Shown here in pieces: positions 12,267-24,984 of a stretch of 64,000 nt of DNA. This DNA comes from Darksidea phi (taxonomy: Eukaryota; Ascomycota; Dothideomycetes; Pleosporales; Lentitheciaceae). The notes under the pieces were generated by a model. That model was not told the origin of the DNA. It saw only the letters and a list, made by a program, of their open reading frames with translations, and searched no databases. The position numbers and the translations under genes are program-made. The stretch is from assembly GCA_030770425.1 (NCBI GenBank), contig JASJFT010000033.1, positions 1-64,000 on the forward strand, written 5' to 3'. Positions within the stretch are counted from its first letter, which is position 1. Every line of letters begins with the position of its first letter.

Positions 12267-12327
12267 GAGTAGGGTATTCGGGAAAGAGTAGATATACTCT
12301 TTTCTAAGTCCTTCTTCTTCCCTCTTT
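12262..12327. repeat. Palindrome P6 (A)
   Basis: gggtattcgggaaagagtag followed by a short loop, then tactcttttctaagtccttc. It matches 29051-29116 in B. It lies between the Rix7-like region (+) and coding-like block 3 (-). Confidence 0.7.
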
Positions 12328-12334
12328 TTATCTT

Positions 12335-15300
12335 ATTTTATACTTATCTATAAGACTTATAAGTACCTCCCCTCTAGTATTCTTACTACTTCCCGGTAGA
12401 TAGTATAAAAAGACTACTACTACTACCCGTTATAGACCTACTTATAGACTTATTATATCTATTATTTTAATTTCTATTAGCTTTTACTCTATCTATAAAT
12501 ACTTCTCTTATACTCCTCCTTAGAGGAGTATACCTATTTTTACTAATCTTATCTCTATAATTATTATTTATAAATATTTTTCTTATACTTCTTCTTAAAG
12601 AAGTATATCTATTTCTACTAATCTCCTTACTATAATTATCTCCTATTACCTTCTTATTACTACTATTTCTATTCTCTCTACTTTAGTTACGTATAAACTC
12701 TATTATTAACTCGTCTAACTTATTAAGACTCTTATTTTAGATCTAATCGAGTATTTTTAGTTTTAGCGGCCGCCCCTACTTTTATACCGACTAGAAACCC
12801 TTAGATCTAATACTTTTCCTCTCTACGACCTAGTACTCTTTTCTCTTATTAATACTATAGATAAGTATATCCTACTTCTTATATATAGATATAAGCTAAG
12901 ATATATCTTATAGTAGCTACTCTCTATAACTACTCTCTCTTACTATCTACTACTATATCTACTAGAGGACCTAGTAGAGGGTATAAGATATTAACTAAAA
13001 TAGAAGCTTTATCTTATCTAGGTAGATATATATAGTCGAAAACTATATTATTCTCTATTTTAGGTCTTATACGCGACTTATCTTAGTTACTATAATTAAT
13101 ATAATATTAGAAGGATAGGGTAGAATCTAGTATATTAGACGGATAAGATATAGAAATTTATTAAGCTACTAGTCTACCCTTTAGAAGCTAAGCTATTATC
13201 TAATTAGCTTATAACTCTTTCGTAAGACTATATAATATAGCTTATTCTTCTAGCCTAGGTACTCTTTCTCGTTCTAGAGAAAGAGAAAGTAGAGTAGGTC
13301 CGCTATTCTTTTAAACTATATCTTATTCCCTATAATAAAGTAGAGCGGGCTAATATATCTATCTACTAAAAATATCTTCTTTATATCTTAGTAGTAGTAT
13401 TCTACTATATAGTCTTATTAGTTCGTCTTAGGTATAAGCTCTACGCTACGTTAATTAGCTTTTAGTACTACCTTCTAAACGTCTAAATTAAACTACTCTA
13501 GGTTAAGGGCGTATATATACTTAAGCTACTTATCTAATAATCTTAGACTATAGCTAATACTATACTAATTATACTAGGCCTCCGCTTAGTTAAAGTAGAT
13601 ATAGACGTCCCGAAGGTTCTTAATAATCTACTACTACTACTTATACTCCTTATATATTAGTAAGTTTTTAACTAGTATATTATCTCTATATAGTAGTACT
13701 AAGCGCTACGTTATCTAGTTAAACTTAGATAGGAACTAGTTAATACTATATTAGTCTATAGTCTCTTATATTCTAAGGTCCTCCTTAACTATAATTTTAT
13801 ATCTATAGGTTATCTCCTAGTAATTCTTATATAGTAGTAATTCCCGCTTAAGTAGATTACTCCTATAGTAGAATTAGAGCGCTCGTAGTACTACTACTAT
13901 AACTATAGTCTTAAATAACGAATATATCCTCGCCGTATATATAAGTATATACTCGAAAAGTAAATAGTATTTATTAATCTAGGTATAGAGAAAGTCGAGG
14001 AGCTTCTATATCGGAATAATATAGTACGGAAGTAGAGAGTTAATATCGTCGATTAAGTTATTATATAGATTCTATTAGTACTATTACTTATATATTTCCT
14101 CTATTATTACGAGAGAGATATAGTATTCCTCCCTAATTCTATATAACTTCTAGTAGTTATCGACTAAATTAATATACGCTTACTTCTTATTATAAAGATA
14201 CGTAAACTTATAGACTACCTTAAAAAATAAAATACTACTATTTTCCTACTAGAGTAACCGAATATATCTAGGGTCTAGTATAAGGTTCTTAAGCGATTTA
14301 TTATCGAAGACGTACGTCTTAGATATATTAAATAGTATCTTAATTAAACTATAAAACTAGGAGTAGATTAAGCCGTCTATACTCTTCTTCCTATTTAGTA
14401 CTATAAATAGTATCTAGTCTATTATATCTCGTATACCGGCCTAAATATACGTAGTATATCTAGTACTATTCTTAACTTAGCTATTATTGGTATAGAGGAC
14501 GTTATAGGTCCGTATATATACCTTAAGATAATACCTCTACTATAAAAATACCTTAGCCTCGTAGATATCTAGGATATAATCGTATAGTAGAGTACTATCC
14601 TCTAAAGTAATCTACTTACTAAGATTAATAAAGGTATAATACTTACTATAGAACTATAGATTGGCTACCTAGGACTAAGATACTTTCTAGTACTTATACG
14701 CTAATATTAGGCTAATATTTATATACTCTAGCTTAGTATTCTTTATATTTATAAAAAGGGTCGCGCCCTTAAATTAACTAAAGCTAGGGTTATCTATAAT
14801 ACTTTCTAAGATATAGCTCTAGAGTAGGTCGAGATACTAATACTAAAGTATATATCGTAGAAGCTACTCTCTTATAGATATCTTCTATAAAAGGTCTTCT
14901 ATAGCTAATATAATTAAGTCTAGCTTAGAGATATATATAGAAGTAGAATAATACTATAAGAGGTTTAAGTATCTAATTATCTTCTAAACGGTAGAGCTTA
15001 GAACTACGTTATACTAGAGCTTCTAGTCTTTATAGCTAAGGTATATAGTATACTTATATATACTATTTATATAAAATATAGAAAAGAAGATATATAAAAA
15101 AAGTAATTCTATACTAATAAGAAAGCTAAAGTAGTAATACGGGATTTTATATAACGGAATATACTTTTCTACTAGGTTTCTATAATAATTATAGGTAGGT
15201 ACTTTTAAGCTAAAATATATATTACTACTAATATTTAAGAATAGATAAGATCTAGGGAACTAATTAATTCTCTAGCGAGTAATACCTAGACTAGAAGAGA

Positions 15301-16740
15301 AGTAGTAGATACTATTAATATCGAACGTAGTCTTAGTAGTATAACTCTTATTACTATAAGAGTAGTACTATACTAAGTATAGACTTCTAAGTAGACTCTT
15401 ATTATAGGTCCCGACGTTTTTAAAAAAAGCCGCCGTACTTATATCTTTAAAGGTACCCTAATAGTCGATACTATATAGGTCTACTAGTTCTATTAACTTA
15501 GAATTACTAAGAATATCTAAGAGTAGTATTCCTTTATAGTAGTCCCCGTAAAGAAGTATAGTAATTTAACTAAGAGAGGAGTATATAGAATATACGTCGG
15601 GGCGCTAATAATACTCTTAATATAGCTAATCTACCTCGCTATACTATTTATAGATATAGTCTTAGAAATACTAAAGCTACTTTATAAGTCTACTAGCTAT
15701 CCGCTCTAATAGTTCTAGCGAGGTAGTAGGTACTTATCTTATAGATACGGCTAGATCTAAGAAGAGGGTAATACTTAGAGATCTTAGTATAGAGTCTATA
15801 TAAATTAATATACTTTCTAGTAGATACTAAATCTAAGATAGTAGAGTATTACTCTAGACTAGAAATCTAGTACTATATCTACTACTTTCCCGGCTCTAAC
15901 GCGATAAAGAAGAGAGACTAGGCCGACTAAGTACTAGTAATTATTCTTTAGCTTCTACTAAAGTATATATATTATATATACTAGTAGTATTTACTACTTC
16001 TCCTATAATAGATTTATTCTATACTATTTCTTCTCTATCTATTAAGTCCGATAGCTTATATATACTTATATTCCCTTTAGTATTTTCTTATTAGATTATA
16101 CTTAGAATTCCCGTATCTTCTATATCTATTTTACCTAGTTACTATAAAATTACGTCTTCGTATTCGCCTTACTTAGTAGTAAATACTAGCTTATCTACCT
16201 AGATCTATATTATCTATCTAGCTATCTCCGTCTATTCGTTAGTTAGTAGAGGAGAGAGAATTAGTAGTAGAAGACTTACTTCCGGATTAGATAACTCGTC
16301 GTTCTATTAGCTATTATTATCTCGAGGAATAGAAATATCGATACTTATTCGAAGATCGAGTTCTAGAGGGGTTTTAGTCGGTACGTTTATAGAAAGTAGG
16401 GGTTCGTATATAATAAAGTCGACCGGCCGCTAGAATTAGTATACCTACTAATATTACTATCGATTACTAGTCTTCTTCGTATCTACTATAGTAGTAGTAT
16501 TAGTATACTTCCTCGGTCTTCTATCTACCTTTTTAGGGCTATTATAAGAAGATATAGCTAGAGATAAGATAAAAAGAGCTTCTAAAGTATTAATAATAAG
16601 GTTCTAAATTAATCTTAATATAGTTAGTATATAAACTACGTTATATTCTACTACTTTATTATAATTATCTATTTTATAGCCTCTACCTCTTCTATATACT
16701 AGACCCTAGATCTAGTTTATATAACGAGTCTTTCGTATAG
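12335..16740 (-). pseudogene. RIP-degraded large coding-like block 3 (A), unknown product
   Basis: The longest coding-like stretch of the unit. On the minus strand, 14940 down to about 12860 can be followed in one frame for roughly 690 codons with only TAA/TAG stops. A second protein-like stretch (about 16480 to 15950, with NVPTKTPLELDLRIS and KLSDLIDREEIV) is in a different minus frame, so there are introns, an indel or two genes. I recognise no catalytic motif. In copy B the block is split by a full chromovirus and a solo LTR, which share its AT-rich target. Confidence 0.4.
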
Positions 16741-17159
16741 TTTTATAGGTCTAAAACTACCTCTCTATAAAATCTAGTATAAGGTATAGATAGAGATAAT
16801 TTTAATATATATATATATTAAAACCCTTAGACCTAAGATAGTAATAATATAATTAGAAAATTTTACTTCTATACTAACTAGCTATAGACTATCTAAGTAC
16901 GTCTCTCCTATTAGAGACTATTCGATATACTATAGAATTAATCTTATTACCGACTACCTCCTCTATTACGCTTAACGGCCTAGATATTAGTATACTTTTT
17001 AATAATACGTTAAATAGTCTTAATAGCTACTAGGTAGTATAGATAACGGATACGGTCTATAGTACTAATAATAGTAACTTAGTTTTTATAGCCTAGTTAT
17101 CTAATAATATAGTTACTTAGCTATATAGATATACGTCGGTAAAGTTACTTATTAAATAT

Positions 17160-18350
17160 ATCTAAAGTAGTATAAGCGAGAATAGTAGCTAAGTAGATAA
17201 TAAGGTTAGAGGAGAAGAAGATACTAAGGAACCCGTAGGTAGTAAGATTAGGGTAGAGAAAGATACTAAGAAGCCCGTAGGTAGTAAGATTAGGGTAAAA
17301 GAAGATACTAAGGAGCCCGTAGGACGTAAGTATAAGAGGTTACTATAAGATAAGATAATATAATAGATAGCTAAAGCTAAAAGAGATAAGATATTAGTAG
17401 TCTAGGTTAATATATAGTAAGATTCTAAAGAGGATATATAAGATATTAAGCTAGTACTCCTAAAGTATTAATTAAAGTTTACTAGGTTCTTAGAGCTATA
17501 TAAGGGGCTCGGGATTATAACCGTAACTACTATAATTAAAGCTATAATAGTAGTTAGGGGGATAGAGACTTTTAAAGACTAGACGACGATTATATAACTT
17601 TAGTAGTATAAGTATAATAAGGATAATAGACTACTAGGAGGGTCTATATAGGTTCTAATAATAGTAATTACTAATAAGAATATAGATAAGGAGCTTACTA
17701 AAGAGAAAGAGAATCGACTTTAGATATTATTCTTTAGGATTTTAAATAATAAGGATACGACGGTCCTTACTATACTTAAGTACTAGTAGATATTTATAGC
17801 TATATATAGTAAATTAGAGAGACTAGAATAGAAATTATAAGCTACTAGTATATAGTCGGATTAAAGAGGAGTTAGACTAGCTTCCTTAGTATAACTAAAG
17901 TAGTTCTATACGCTCTATAGTCGGGAGCTTAGTAGTTTAATTATAAAGTCTATCTATCTAAAGACTTAAAATAAATTTAATCGAATACTTAGATATAGAA
18001 AGAGGTAGAGTATATTAGTAGATATATTTAGTATTAGAGTCCTCGTTTTACTTCTAGTAAGTATAGTACTAAATTCGTTTATTAAACGTATACTTTACGT
18101 AGACTAGGTAGAAATATAGATTAAACTTCTAAAATTATATATAGAGAATATTAATAAATTAAGTAGAGAAATAGAACCTCTCTATATAGTAGTAATAGTA
18201 GACTAAAGCCCTTCTAATAGAATACTAGCCTTCGAGTAGGTAACGAACTAGTTATTAGTACTACTAGAGTCTCTATATAATATACTAAACCTTACTTATT
18301 CTAACTTAGTAGAAGAGATATTAGATTACTAGATACTAGAGCTATAGAGA
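17160..18350 (+). pseudogene. RIP-degraded coding-like block 4 (A) with 14-residue repeats
   Basis: The plus strand gives one frame from about 17160 to 18350, near 390 codons, interrupted only by TAA/TAG. It opens with three 14-residue charged repeats (EDTKEPVGSKIRVE type) coded by the 42-bp minisatellite, followed by a lysine-rich part and a leucine/isoleucine-rich C-terminal half. No known domain is recognised. Palindrome P7 follows directly. In copy B (about 41745-42985) the same frame holds four repeats, so frame was kept when the repeat number changed. Confidence 0.45.
17217..17342 (+). repeat. 42-bp in-frame minisatellite, 3 units (A)
   Basis: Units begin at 17217, 17259 and 17301 with gaagatactaagga(a/g)cccgt. 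The period of 42 is a multiple of three and each unit encodes 14 residues. Copy B has four units at 41806-41973. Confidence 0.85.
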
Positions 18351-18354
18351 AGAA

Positions 18355-18420
18355 AGAGTAGAAGGGGGTAGTTAGGAAAGAGTATATAGATATATCCTAC
18401 TTTTTCCTAAGCCCCTATAT
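18355..18420. repeat. Palindrome P7 (A)
   Basis: gggggtagttaggaaagagt, a loop of tatagatata type, then cctactttttcctaagcccc. It follows the end of coding-like block 4. The copy in B is at about 42990-43050. Confidence 0.7.
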
Positions 18421-19893
18421 CTATATAAGGGACTTATAGACGTATTTCTATATAAAGGTTCTCTACTATCTAGAAAATATATAGAGTTCTTATTAATTCT
18501 AAGCTCCCTCTAGAACCTAAGTATATAAGTTTAGGATAAATCTATAGCTACTTCTAAGAGAGTATCCCGTACTACTTTTAATATATTACTAGGTATATTA
18601 AAGTACTTATACTAGTTAAAGTCCTCGTCCTAATTCTTATTATAGTCTAGATAGTATTTAAGGAATATATTCTCCTTATATTATATAAAACTAACTCCCT
18701 ACTATAGAAGATTATTAAGCTCCTCTTCTATAGGAGTATTATAAGTACCTATTTTTAAATTAAGGATAATCGTAGAGTAGAAGAGGTATTATCGGATTCT
18801 CCTTCCTACTAATCTATTTTAGTTAGAACGTCTCCGTTATAGACTACCCTACGGGATAAAATAATAGTAAATATTAATATATTTAGATTAGTTATAGAAG
18901 GTAAAAATATAAATAAATTAAATAGTAATAGTATTATTAATATAAAGTAGGGTACTTTCTACGTAGATACCGTTAATATAGAGATTACTAGTAAATCGAT
19001 TTTTAGAAAGTATTCTAAATAGCCCTAATAGTAGTAATATACTCGGATTCGCGTATAAATAGGATATTAATAGATTATTATTTAGAAAGCTATAGCTTCT
19101 AGGGTAGAGCTTAGGAGGGGGTAGAGAAAGGGTAGAGAAAGGGTAGAGAAAGGGTAGAAGAAAGGATAGAAAGGTAGTAGGGCTAGTATAGAGGGTTATA
19201 TTTAACCTAACCTATATTTAGACTAGTATTAAGCCAGGTAAGATATTAGTAAATAATTTAAATCCGGACTAGTATCGATTATATTAAGTAATATATTTAG
19301 TCTCGCTATTCTAGACTTTAAAGGACTACTTAATACCTATAACCCTATATAAACTAGTTTTCCCTTCTATTTTCTCTACTTACTCTTACTCTATAATATC
19401 CTTATCTTCGTATATTTCTACCTCTTTATCTCTTAATATTCTAAATAAATATAAATAGGTATATACGTTCGATCTCTCTAAGAGAACATAGTACTCTATC
19501 TACTATTAAGGAAACTTATTTACTCTACTAGTATTTATTACTAGTATTTATACTAGTAGTAGTAAATTAACTCTAAGAAAAGATATAAGCGCGATTATTA
19601 CCCTAGTAGTACTATTAAACCTAATAGTACCGTCGACCCTATAATACTACCGACCCTACTATATCGTTAAACCTAAGTACTATTAAATCTATATTACTAC
19701 TAACTTATAATAGTACGTCGATACTTTTATATAGGTACTAACGTCGTAGTAGTATTTATATATTTAAATATAAGTATTCTTTAATATTTCTATAGAATAG
19801 AAACTTAATAATCTTCTATAGTAAGGGGGTTACCTTCTACTAGAATTAAGCGTACGGGAGCTAGCTAGAATTATTTAATATAGAATTACTAGC
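18421..19893. other. Unassigned part of the unit (A)
   Basis: No reading frame or family recognised. It contains an 11-bp tandem repeat (about four units of gggtagagaaa, 19119-19165), also present in B near 43757-43800 and in C near 60450-60500. The truncated copy C begins inside this part, matching from about 18589. Confidence 0.5.
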
Positions 19894-19972
19894 TAGGGAG
19901 AGGGGGAAGGATTAGAAAAGAGTAGATATATATATTCTAACTCTTTTCTAAACCTCTCTACCTTATATTTAA
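19894..19972. repeat. Palindrome P8 (A)
   Basis: gggggaaggattagaaaaga followed by gtagatatatatattctaac and tcttttctaaacctctc. It is preceded by a second small inverted repeat (agctagctagaatt ... gaattactagct). Copies: B 44507-44573, C 61222-61286. Confidence 0.7.
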
Positions 19973-20097
19973 TCTTTAACTTATCTCGGCCTAGGCTATA
20001 GATATAGAATTATATCCTTAACTCTATATATAATATTTATAATAAACCCTTTATATATACTTAGAAGTATTTAAATATATAATATATACTAAAATAT

Positions 20098-20185
20098 TAA
20101 AAAAATAGATTAGATAAAAAATATATCGATTAGATAAAAAAGGTATTAATTAGATAAAAAAGGTATCGGTACTATTTAAAAGAGT
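20098..20185. repeat. Short tandem repeat, about 25 bp period (A)
   Basis: Three to four units of attagataaaaaaggtatcg, also present in B (about 44708-44790) and C (about 61425-61505). Confidence 0.6.
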
Positions 20186-20269
20186 ATCGGTATAGACTAT
20201 TTTATAATAGACTATAGCCTATAAGTATTTAGAAATAGTATTAGTACGATATCTTTTTTCCTAGTTCGA

Positions 20270-20819
20270 TTAATATATCCTCCCTTCGACGACGATAATT
20301 CTATCTATATATTACTATTATATAGTAATAAGTATATCGAATAAGTATAGATAGCTTTCTATACTATTATTCTATCTTATAGAACTCGCTTTATACGGAA
20401 CCTAGCTTTTAATATAGTATACTACGATATTCCGAAAAAACTCTAATTTAGTTAGTATATTCTTCTTCGATAACGATGATAGTTCTATCTATATATTACT
20501 ACTATATAGTAATAAGTATATCGAGCGAGTATAGATAGCTTTCTATATTATTATTCTACCTTATAGGACTCGCTTTATACGAAGACTAGCTTATAATATA
20601 GTACGCTACAATATTCCGAAAAAACCCTAATTCGGTTAGTATATCCTCCTTTAATAACGACGATAAACCTATCTATATATTACTACTATATAGTAATAAG
20701 TATATCGAACGAGTATAGATAGCTTTCTACGCTATTATTCTATCTTATAGGACTTACTTTATATAGAACCTAGCTTTTAATATAGTATACTATAATATTC
20801 CGAAAAAACCCTAATTTAG
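20270..20819. repeat. 184-bp block repeated three times (A)
   Basis: Copies start at about 20270, 20452 and 20636. Each contains ctatctatatattactacta, then atagtaataagtatatcg, an inverted tatagatag, and ends ccgaaaaaaccctaatt. All three full or partial 16.75-kb units carry exactly three copies (B 44882-45431, C 61594-62143). No coding potential seen. Confidence 0.8.
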
Positions 20820-21017
20820 TTAGCGGCCTCGCTTAGGAAGCCTTTCCGAATATAGATACTAGGTACTAGTATACCTACCTTTTCGATTATATATCTCTAC
20901 TACTACGATAGATATAATAAAACGGATTACGATATATCTATTAGAAATACTTATTTAATAACTTAGAGTTATAAAATCCTAATTTTTTTTCCTAATCTTA
21001 TCCCTATATTCTCTATT
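20820..21017. other. Right end of unit A
   Basis: AT-rich DNA ending in cctaatcttatccctatatt then ctctatttaa, the tail shared by all three units. Copy A preserves the empty target site (ctaatcttatccc) of the retroelement array inserted in copy B. Confidence 0.7.
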
Positions 21018-21798
21018 TAAATAGCTCTAATTATCTTTTAAAACGAATTATTATTACTATTATATATAGTAGGAATCGAAAATATATTCTATAGACTCTA
21101 ATATATAATAGAAATTATTTAGAATCGACTAGTATATATATATACGTTAGGAATTAAAAAAGACTAACTAATAAATATATATAGATTAGGAGTATAACTA
21201 AATCTCTATATATATATATATATAGAGTAGATAATATTTAAAAATTAAAGAATACTAACTTATTTATAGTATAATAAGAAATATTATCTATAGTATTTAA
21301 TTTATAGTATATAAATATAATTAGAAATAACTAAAGAGATTAAAGATAGTCGAAATAGGTAACTAGCTAACCGAAAATCGCTCTATATAGAGTATATATT
21401 TCTAAAACTAATAATAGATAGATAAAATAAGATATTAACTAAATATAAATAATAGAATATAAAAAGAAGATAATATAGATTATAGATAGAGATTTAATAT
21501 ATTTAGTTATACTTAAGACGAGAAAATAAATCTAATTTTTATAAATATATACTAGAGAGTCTAAGTAAATAAAAGTCTTCGAGTATAGATATATATATAA
21601 AAATAGAACTAAGTAAAAGAATAATATATACTATATCTAGTAGGATTAAAATATAAGAAGGAAGAGTATAAGAAAAAGAGGGGGATTAGAAAAGAGGAGA
21701 TCTATATCTATAGATATAAGAATAGATATTAGCTATCCTAATTATAAGATTTATTATAAGGGACTAAGACTAATTATACTAAATTAAGTCTTAGTAGA

Positions 21799-21872
21799 GA
21801 AGGAGGGAGAAGAAGTTTAAGAAAGAGTAGATCTACTTTTTTCTAGACCCCCTCCTCTTCCTTAATAGATAG
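21799..21872. repeat. Palindrome P2 (B)
   Basis: Counterpart of 5009-5070: agtttaagaaagagtagatc followed by tacttttttctagaccccct. Arms still pair almost fully after RIP. Confidence 0.7.
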
Positions 21873-22079
21873 ATAACTATATTAATATCCTATATATTAT
21901 ACTATATATATAGTTTAATAATAAGAGTAGTATCTAAGACTTTTATATAGAAAATAAATAATAAAGTTTATATTACTATTAAGTTAAAAGGACTATATAG
22001 TTAGGAGATAGTTAATTCTTTAATAAATAAGTATACTAATCTTATTTCCTACTCCCTCTTATCTAGATAAGAAAGCTAA

Positions 22080-24820
22080 GATAGAATCTATATCTAGAGT
22101 CTCCTTTAACTTTAACTACTTAAGTACTAAATCTAATAACTATCCCTATTATTATTAATTAGCTACTAGTAGGTATACTAACTAATTCTTCTTAGTCTTC
22201 TTCTTTAGAGCGGGACTATTCTTAGTATTAGTTACCTTCTTTATATTAATCTAATCCTTAGACTTAGTTATCTTATTATTAGTAGTTTAACCCTTAGGCT
22301 TAGACGCCTTATTATTAATAGTCTTAGCTTCTACTATAGTTATATTAGATTCTAGTATTCTCTTTATTATAACTACTTACTTTAGTAGTTTATACCTAGA
22401 TCTTTTCTTTTCCTTTATTATTCTACCCTATATTAGAGTACTTAGTAGCGACGATACTATACTTTTCTTCTTATTCTCTAAGATTATTAATAATATATTA
22501 CCTACTCTTATCTTTTATTATTTAATATATTTAAAGTTAGTTTCGTTTATATCTTTAGTATTATATATAAGTAGATACTTAGATACTAACTTCTATAGAG
22601 TAGTATAAATACTTAATAGTAGGTCTTTATATAAGGTAAAGACTATCTTACCCTTCTAAAGTTAGATCTTACTATTTTCTATTTTCGTTATCGTAACTAT
22701 ATAGTCTAAGTAGAGGTTTATAATATATAATACTATATTATTCTTATCTAGCTTAGTATTCTTCTCCTTTACCTTAGGTAGGAAATTAGTATTATTAGTA
22801 TTTTAAATATAATCCTTATATACGTAAAATATACTAAGGTCTACTAGACTAAAATAAATCTAACTATCTACGTTCTCTTCTTTCTTCTTACTATTAATAG
22901 ATTAATTATATAGAAGTACTACTATTTCTACTAATATATTAAAGGTATAACCTAATATCTAATATATATTAAAGATATTTTTAACGTAGTAAATTAGAAT
23001 AAGATAAGAATAGTATTAGCTAAATTATATAATTCTATTATAATACTATACGTAAATAGAATATAATAGTAGCTAAGAGAATATATATATAAAATAGTAT
23101 ATATTATAAAGATTTAGTCTAGTATTTATATAGTAGCTTAATATAAGAGTCTTAACTTCTTCTACTTATATATTAATTCTAGTTAGACTCGTATAGTACT
23201 AGAGTAGTACGTTAAAATAGATAATAATATCTACCTTAGCTTTTATTATAGTAGTTAATATAATAGACTTAGCCTCTACCCCTAGTACTCGAAGAATAAC
23301 GATTAGGAATATCTATTTCTAAGATAACTAGGTAAATATTAAGGTCTTTTTATCTAACTCTTCTACTTAGAAGTATATAGCTACGAGAAGGACTTAAAGT
23401 TAAATAGATATAGAGGTAAACTAATTAACTATCTCTACTATACGTATATTATCGATATCTTTCTACCCTTTAATAATCTTACTATTACTATCTCGCTTTA
23501 CTATTATCTTAATATTCTTAAATAATTTTACTAGAAAACCCTTTATATCTCTCCTCTTAAAGAGAGCTTCGTACTTAGTAATATATAGATTCTTCTTTTA
23601 TTATATATACTTATCTCTCTTATTTATTAGACTATTCTTATCTAGAATATAGATATAATATATATTATTAGTAAAGTAAAATAATAGATAAATACTAAGA
23701 AGGTTAAGAATTTAAGTACTATAACTATTAATAAATAACTACTTAGTATTCTTATTCCTATTATTAGAGTTATAAAGAGTATAGATATAATAAAATATAA
23801 CCTAGTTATAGATAGTCTAAAAAAAGAGGTCGTTCTTAAGATAGACTTATAGAGTAGTAGATTATAATATTAAATTACTAATATAATATATTCTTCTATT
23901 AGAATAAACTATATACTCTAAGATATAGTTATATCGAATTATATAAATAGCCTAGATTAGTATAATATATCTTCTAATCTTAGTAGGACTAAGAAAGTTA
24001 GTAACGAATCTTTAGAATATAGTATAAGTATAGTAGAATTAAATCTACTTTAGTTATAAAAGGTAACTAATCGCTATATTAAGCTTATAGGGATTATTAA
24101 GAGTATTTAAATTAATTATCCTCTTAATCTCTTAATTATTATCTAGATTTTAAATAAATAATAGTAAACCTCTAAAATTACTAAATCTCTATAAAATAGG
24201 TATCGCCGTAACTAATAGGACCTAAGGTAATTCTAAGAACTAAATAGTAAAAGATAAATACGTTTAGAAATTCTTTATATATTAGTACTTATTAAGTATA
24301 CCTACTTAGAAGTAACTACTAAGATTAAATAGATATATTAGTTTTCTATTCTTATTAATTATATATTCCTAACTATTCTCTTTAGCTATCTTCTAGCTAA
24401 TATTACCCTTCTTAAGGAGGTACTTATAGAAGATATAGAATCTATTTCTAGTTTAAAGAGTATTATAACTTACTAAAATAACCTACTAGAAGATAAGCTT
24501 ATTATTACCCTAAAATATAGAATAGTCGTTTATAAGTACCTTAGTAATCTATTAAACTCTAGGTAGTATATTTTAGTAATTCTACTTACTACCTTTATAG
24601 ATAAATAGTATAAGATAAGAAGAGAAAGTATAAATATTAGTAGTAGTCTAGTAAAGGAGATAGAATTAGATAACCTATATTAAGGATTTAGATACCGATA
24701 TCTTAATAAGGCTATTCTAGTCTTTAATATTTCTAAGTTTTTAATCTTAGATTTTTCTTTTATTTATATACTAGTATACGTTAGTATACTAGACTATAAG
24801 TTAATAGAAAAAGAGAAGGA
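22080..24820 (-). pseudogene. Coding-like block 1 (B)
   Basis: Counterpart of 5290-8030, with further C/T and G/A changes and no large indels. No additional clue to function. Confidence 0.35.
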
Positions 24821-24861
24821 ACTAGAAAAGAATAGAAAATCGGGAAGTAAGAGGGAGAAGA

Positions 24862-24931
24862 AGAGGAGGGACCTTAGAAAAGAGTAGATTATTTAAAAAC
24901 TTACTTTTTTCTAAGACCCTTCTTCTACCTA
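24862..24931. repeat. Palindrome P3 (B)
   Basis: Counterpart of 8071-8140: gaccttagaaaagagtagat, short loop, ttacttttttctaagaccct. Confidence 0.7.
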
Positions 24932-24984
24932 GGTAGAGGGTACTTACGGCTATATAGGTAGCTAGTATAGTATTTATTTTACTA

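Larger units (their letters stand above)
4265..21017. repeat. 16.75-kb subtelomeric unit, copy A (complete)
   Basis: Direct repeat of unit B. For example 4281 matches 21034 and 11443 matches 28232, collinear with only small indels. The left edge is where similarity to B begins (cggatagctcc in A, taaatagctct in B). The right edge is the shared tail ccctatattctctatttaa. Differences between A and B are almost all C/T or G/A. Copy A keeps more CpG than B and has no retroelement insertion. Inside are degraded coding regions separated by palindromes, a captured Rix7-like fragment, a 42-bp minisatellite and a triplicated 184-bp block. A multi-gene unit tandemly arranged next to a telomere resembles Y'-type subtelomeric elements. 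The original function is not recognised. Confidence 0.85.

Noticed and set aside
4265..21017. Starship-type element (captain tyrosine recombinase) or telomere-linked RecQ helicase
   Set aside because: Looked for recombinase and helicase motifs in the translated parts and saw none. Not all of the unit was translated in every frame, so this is not excluded.
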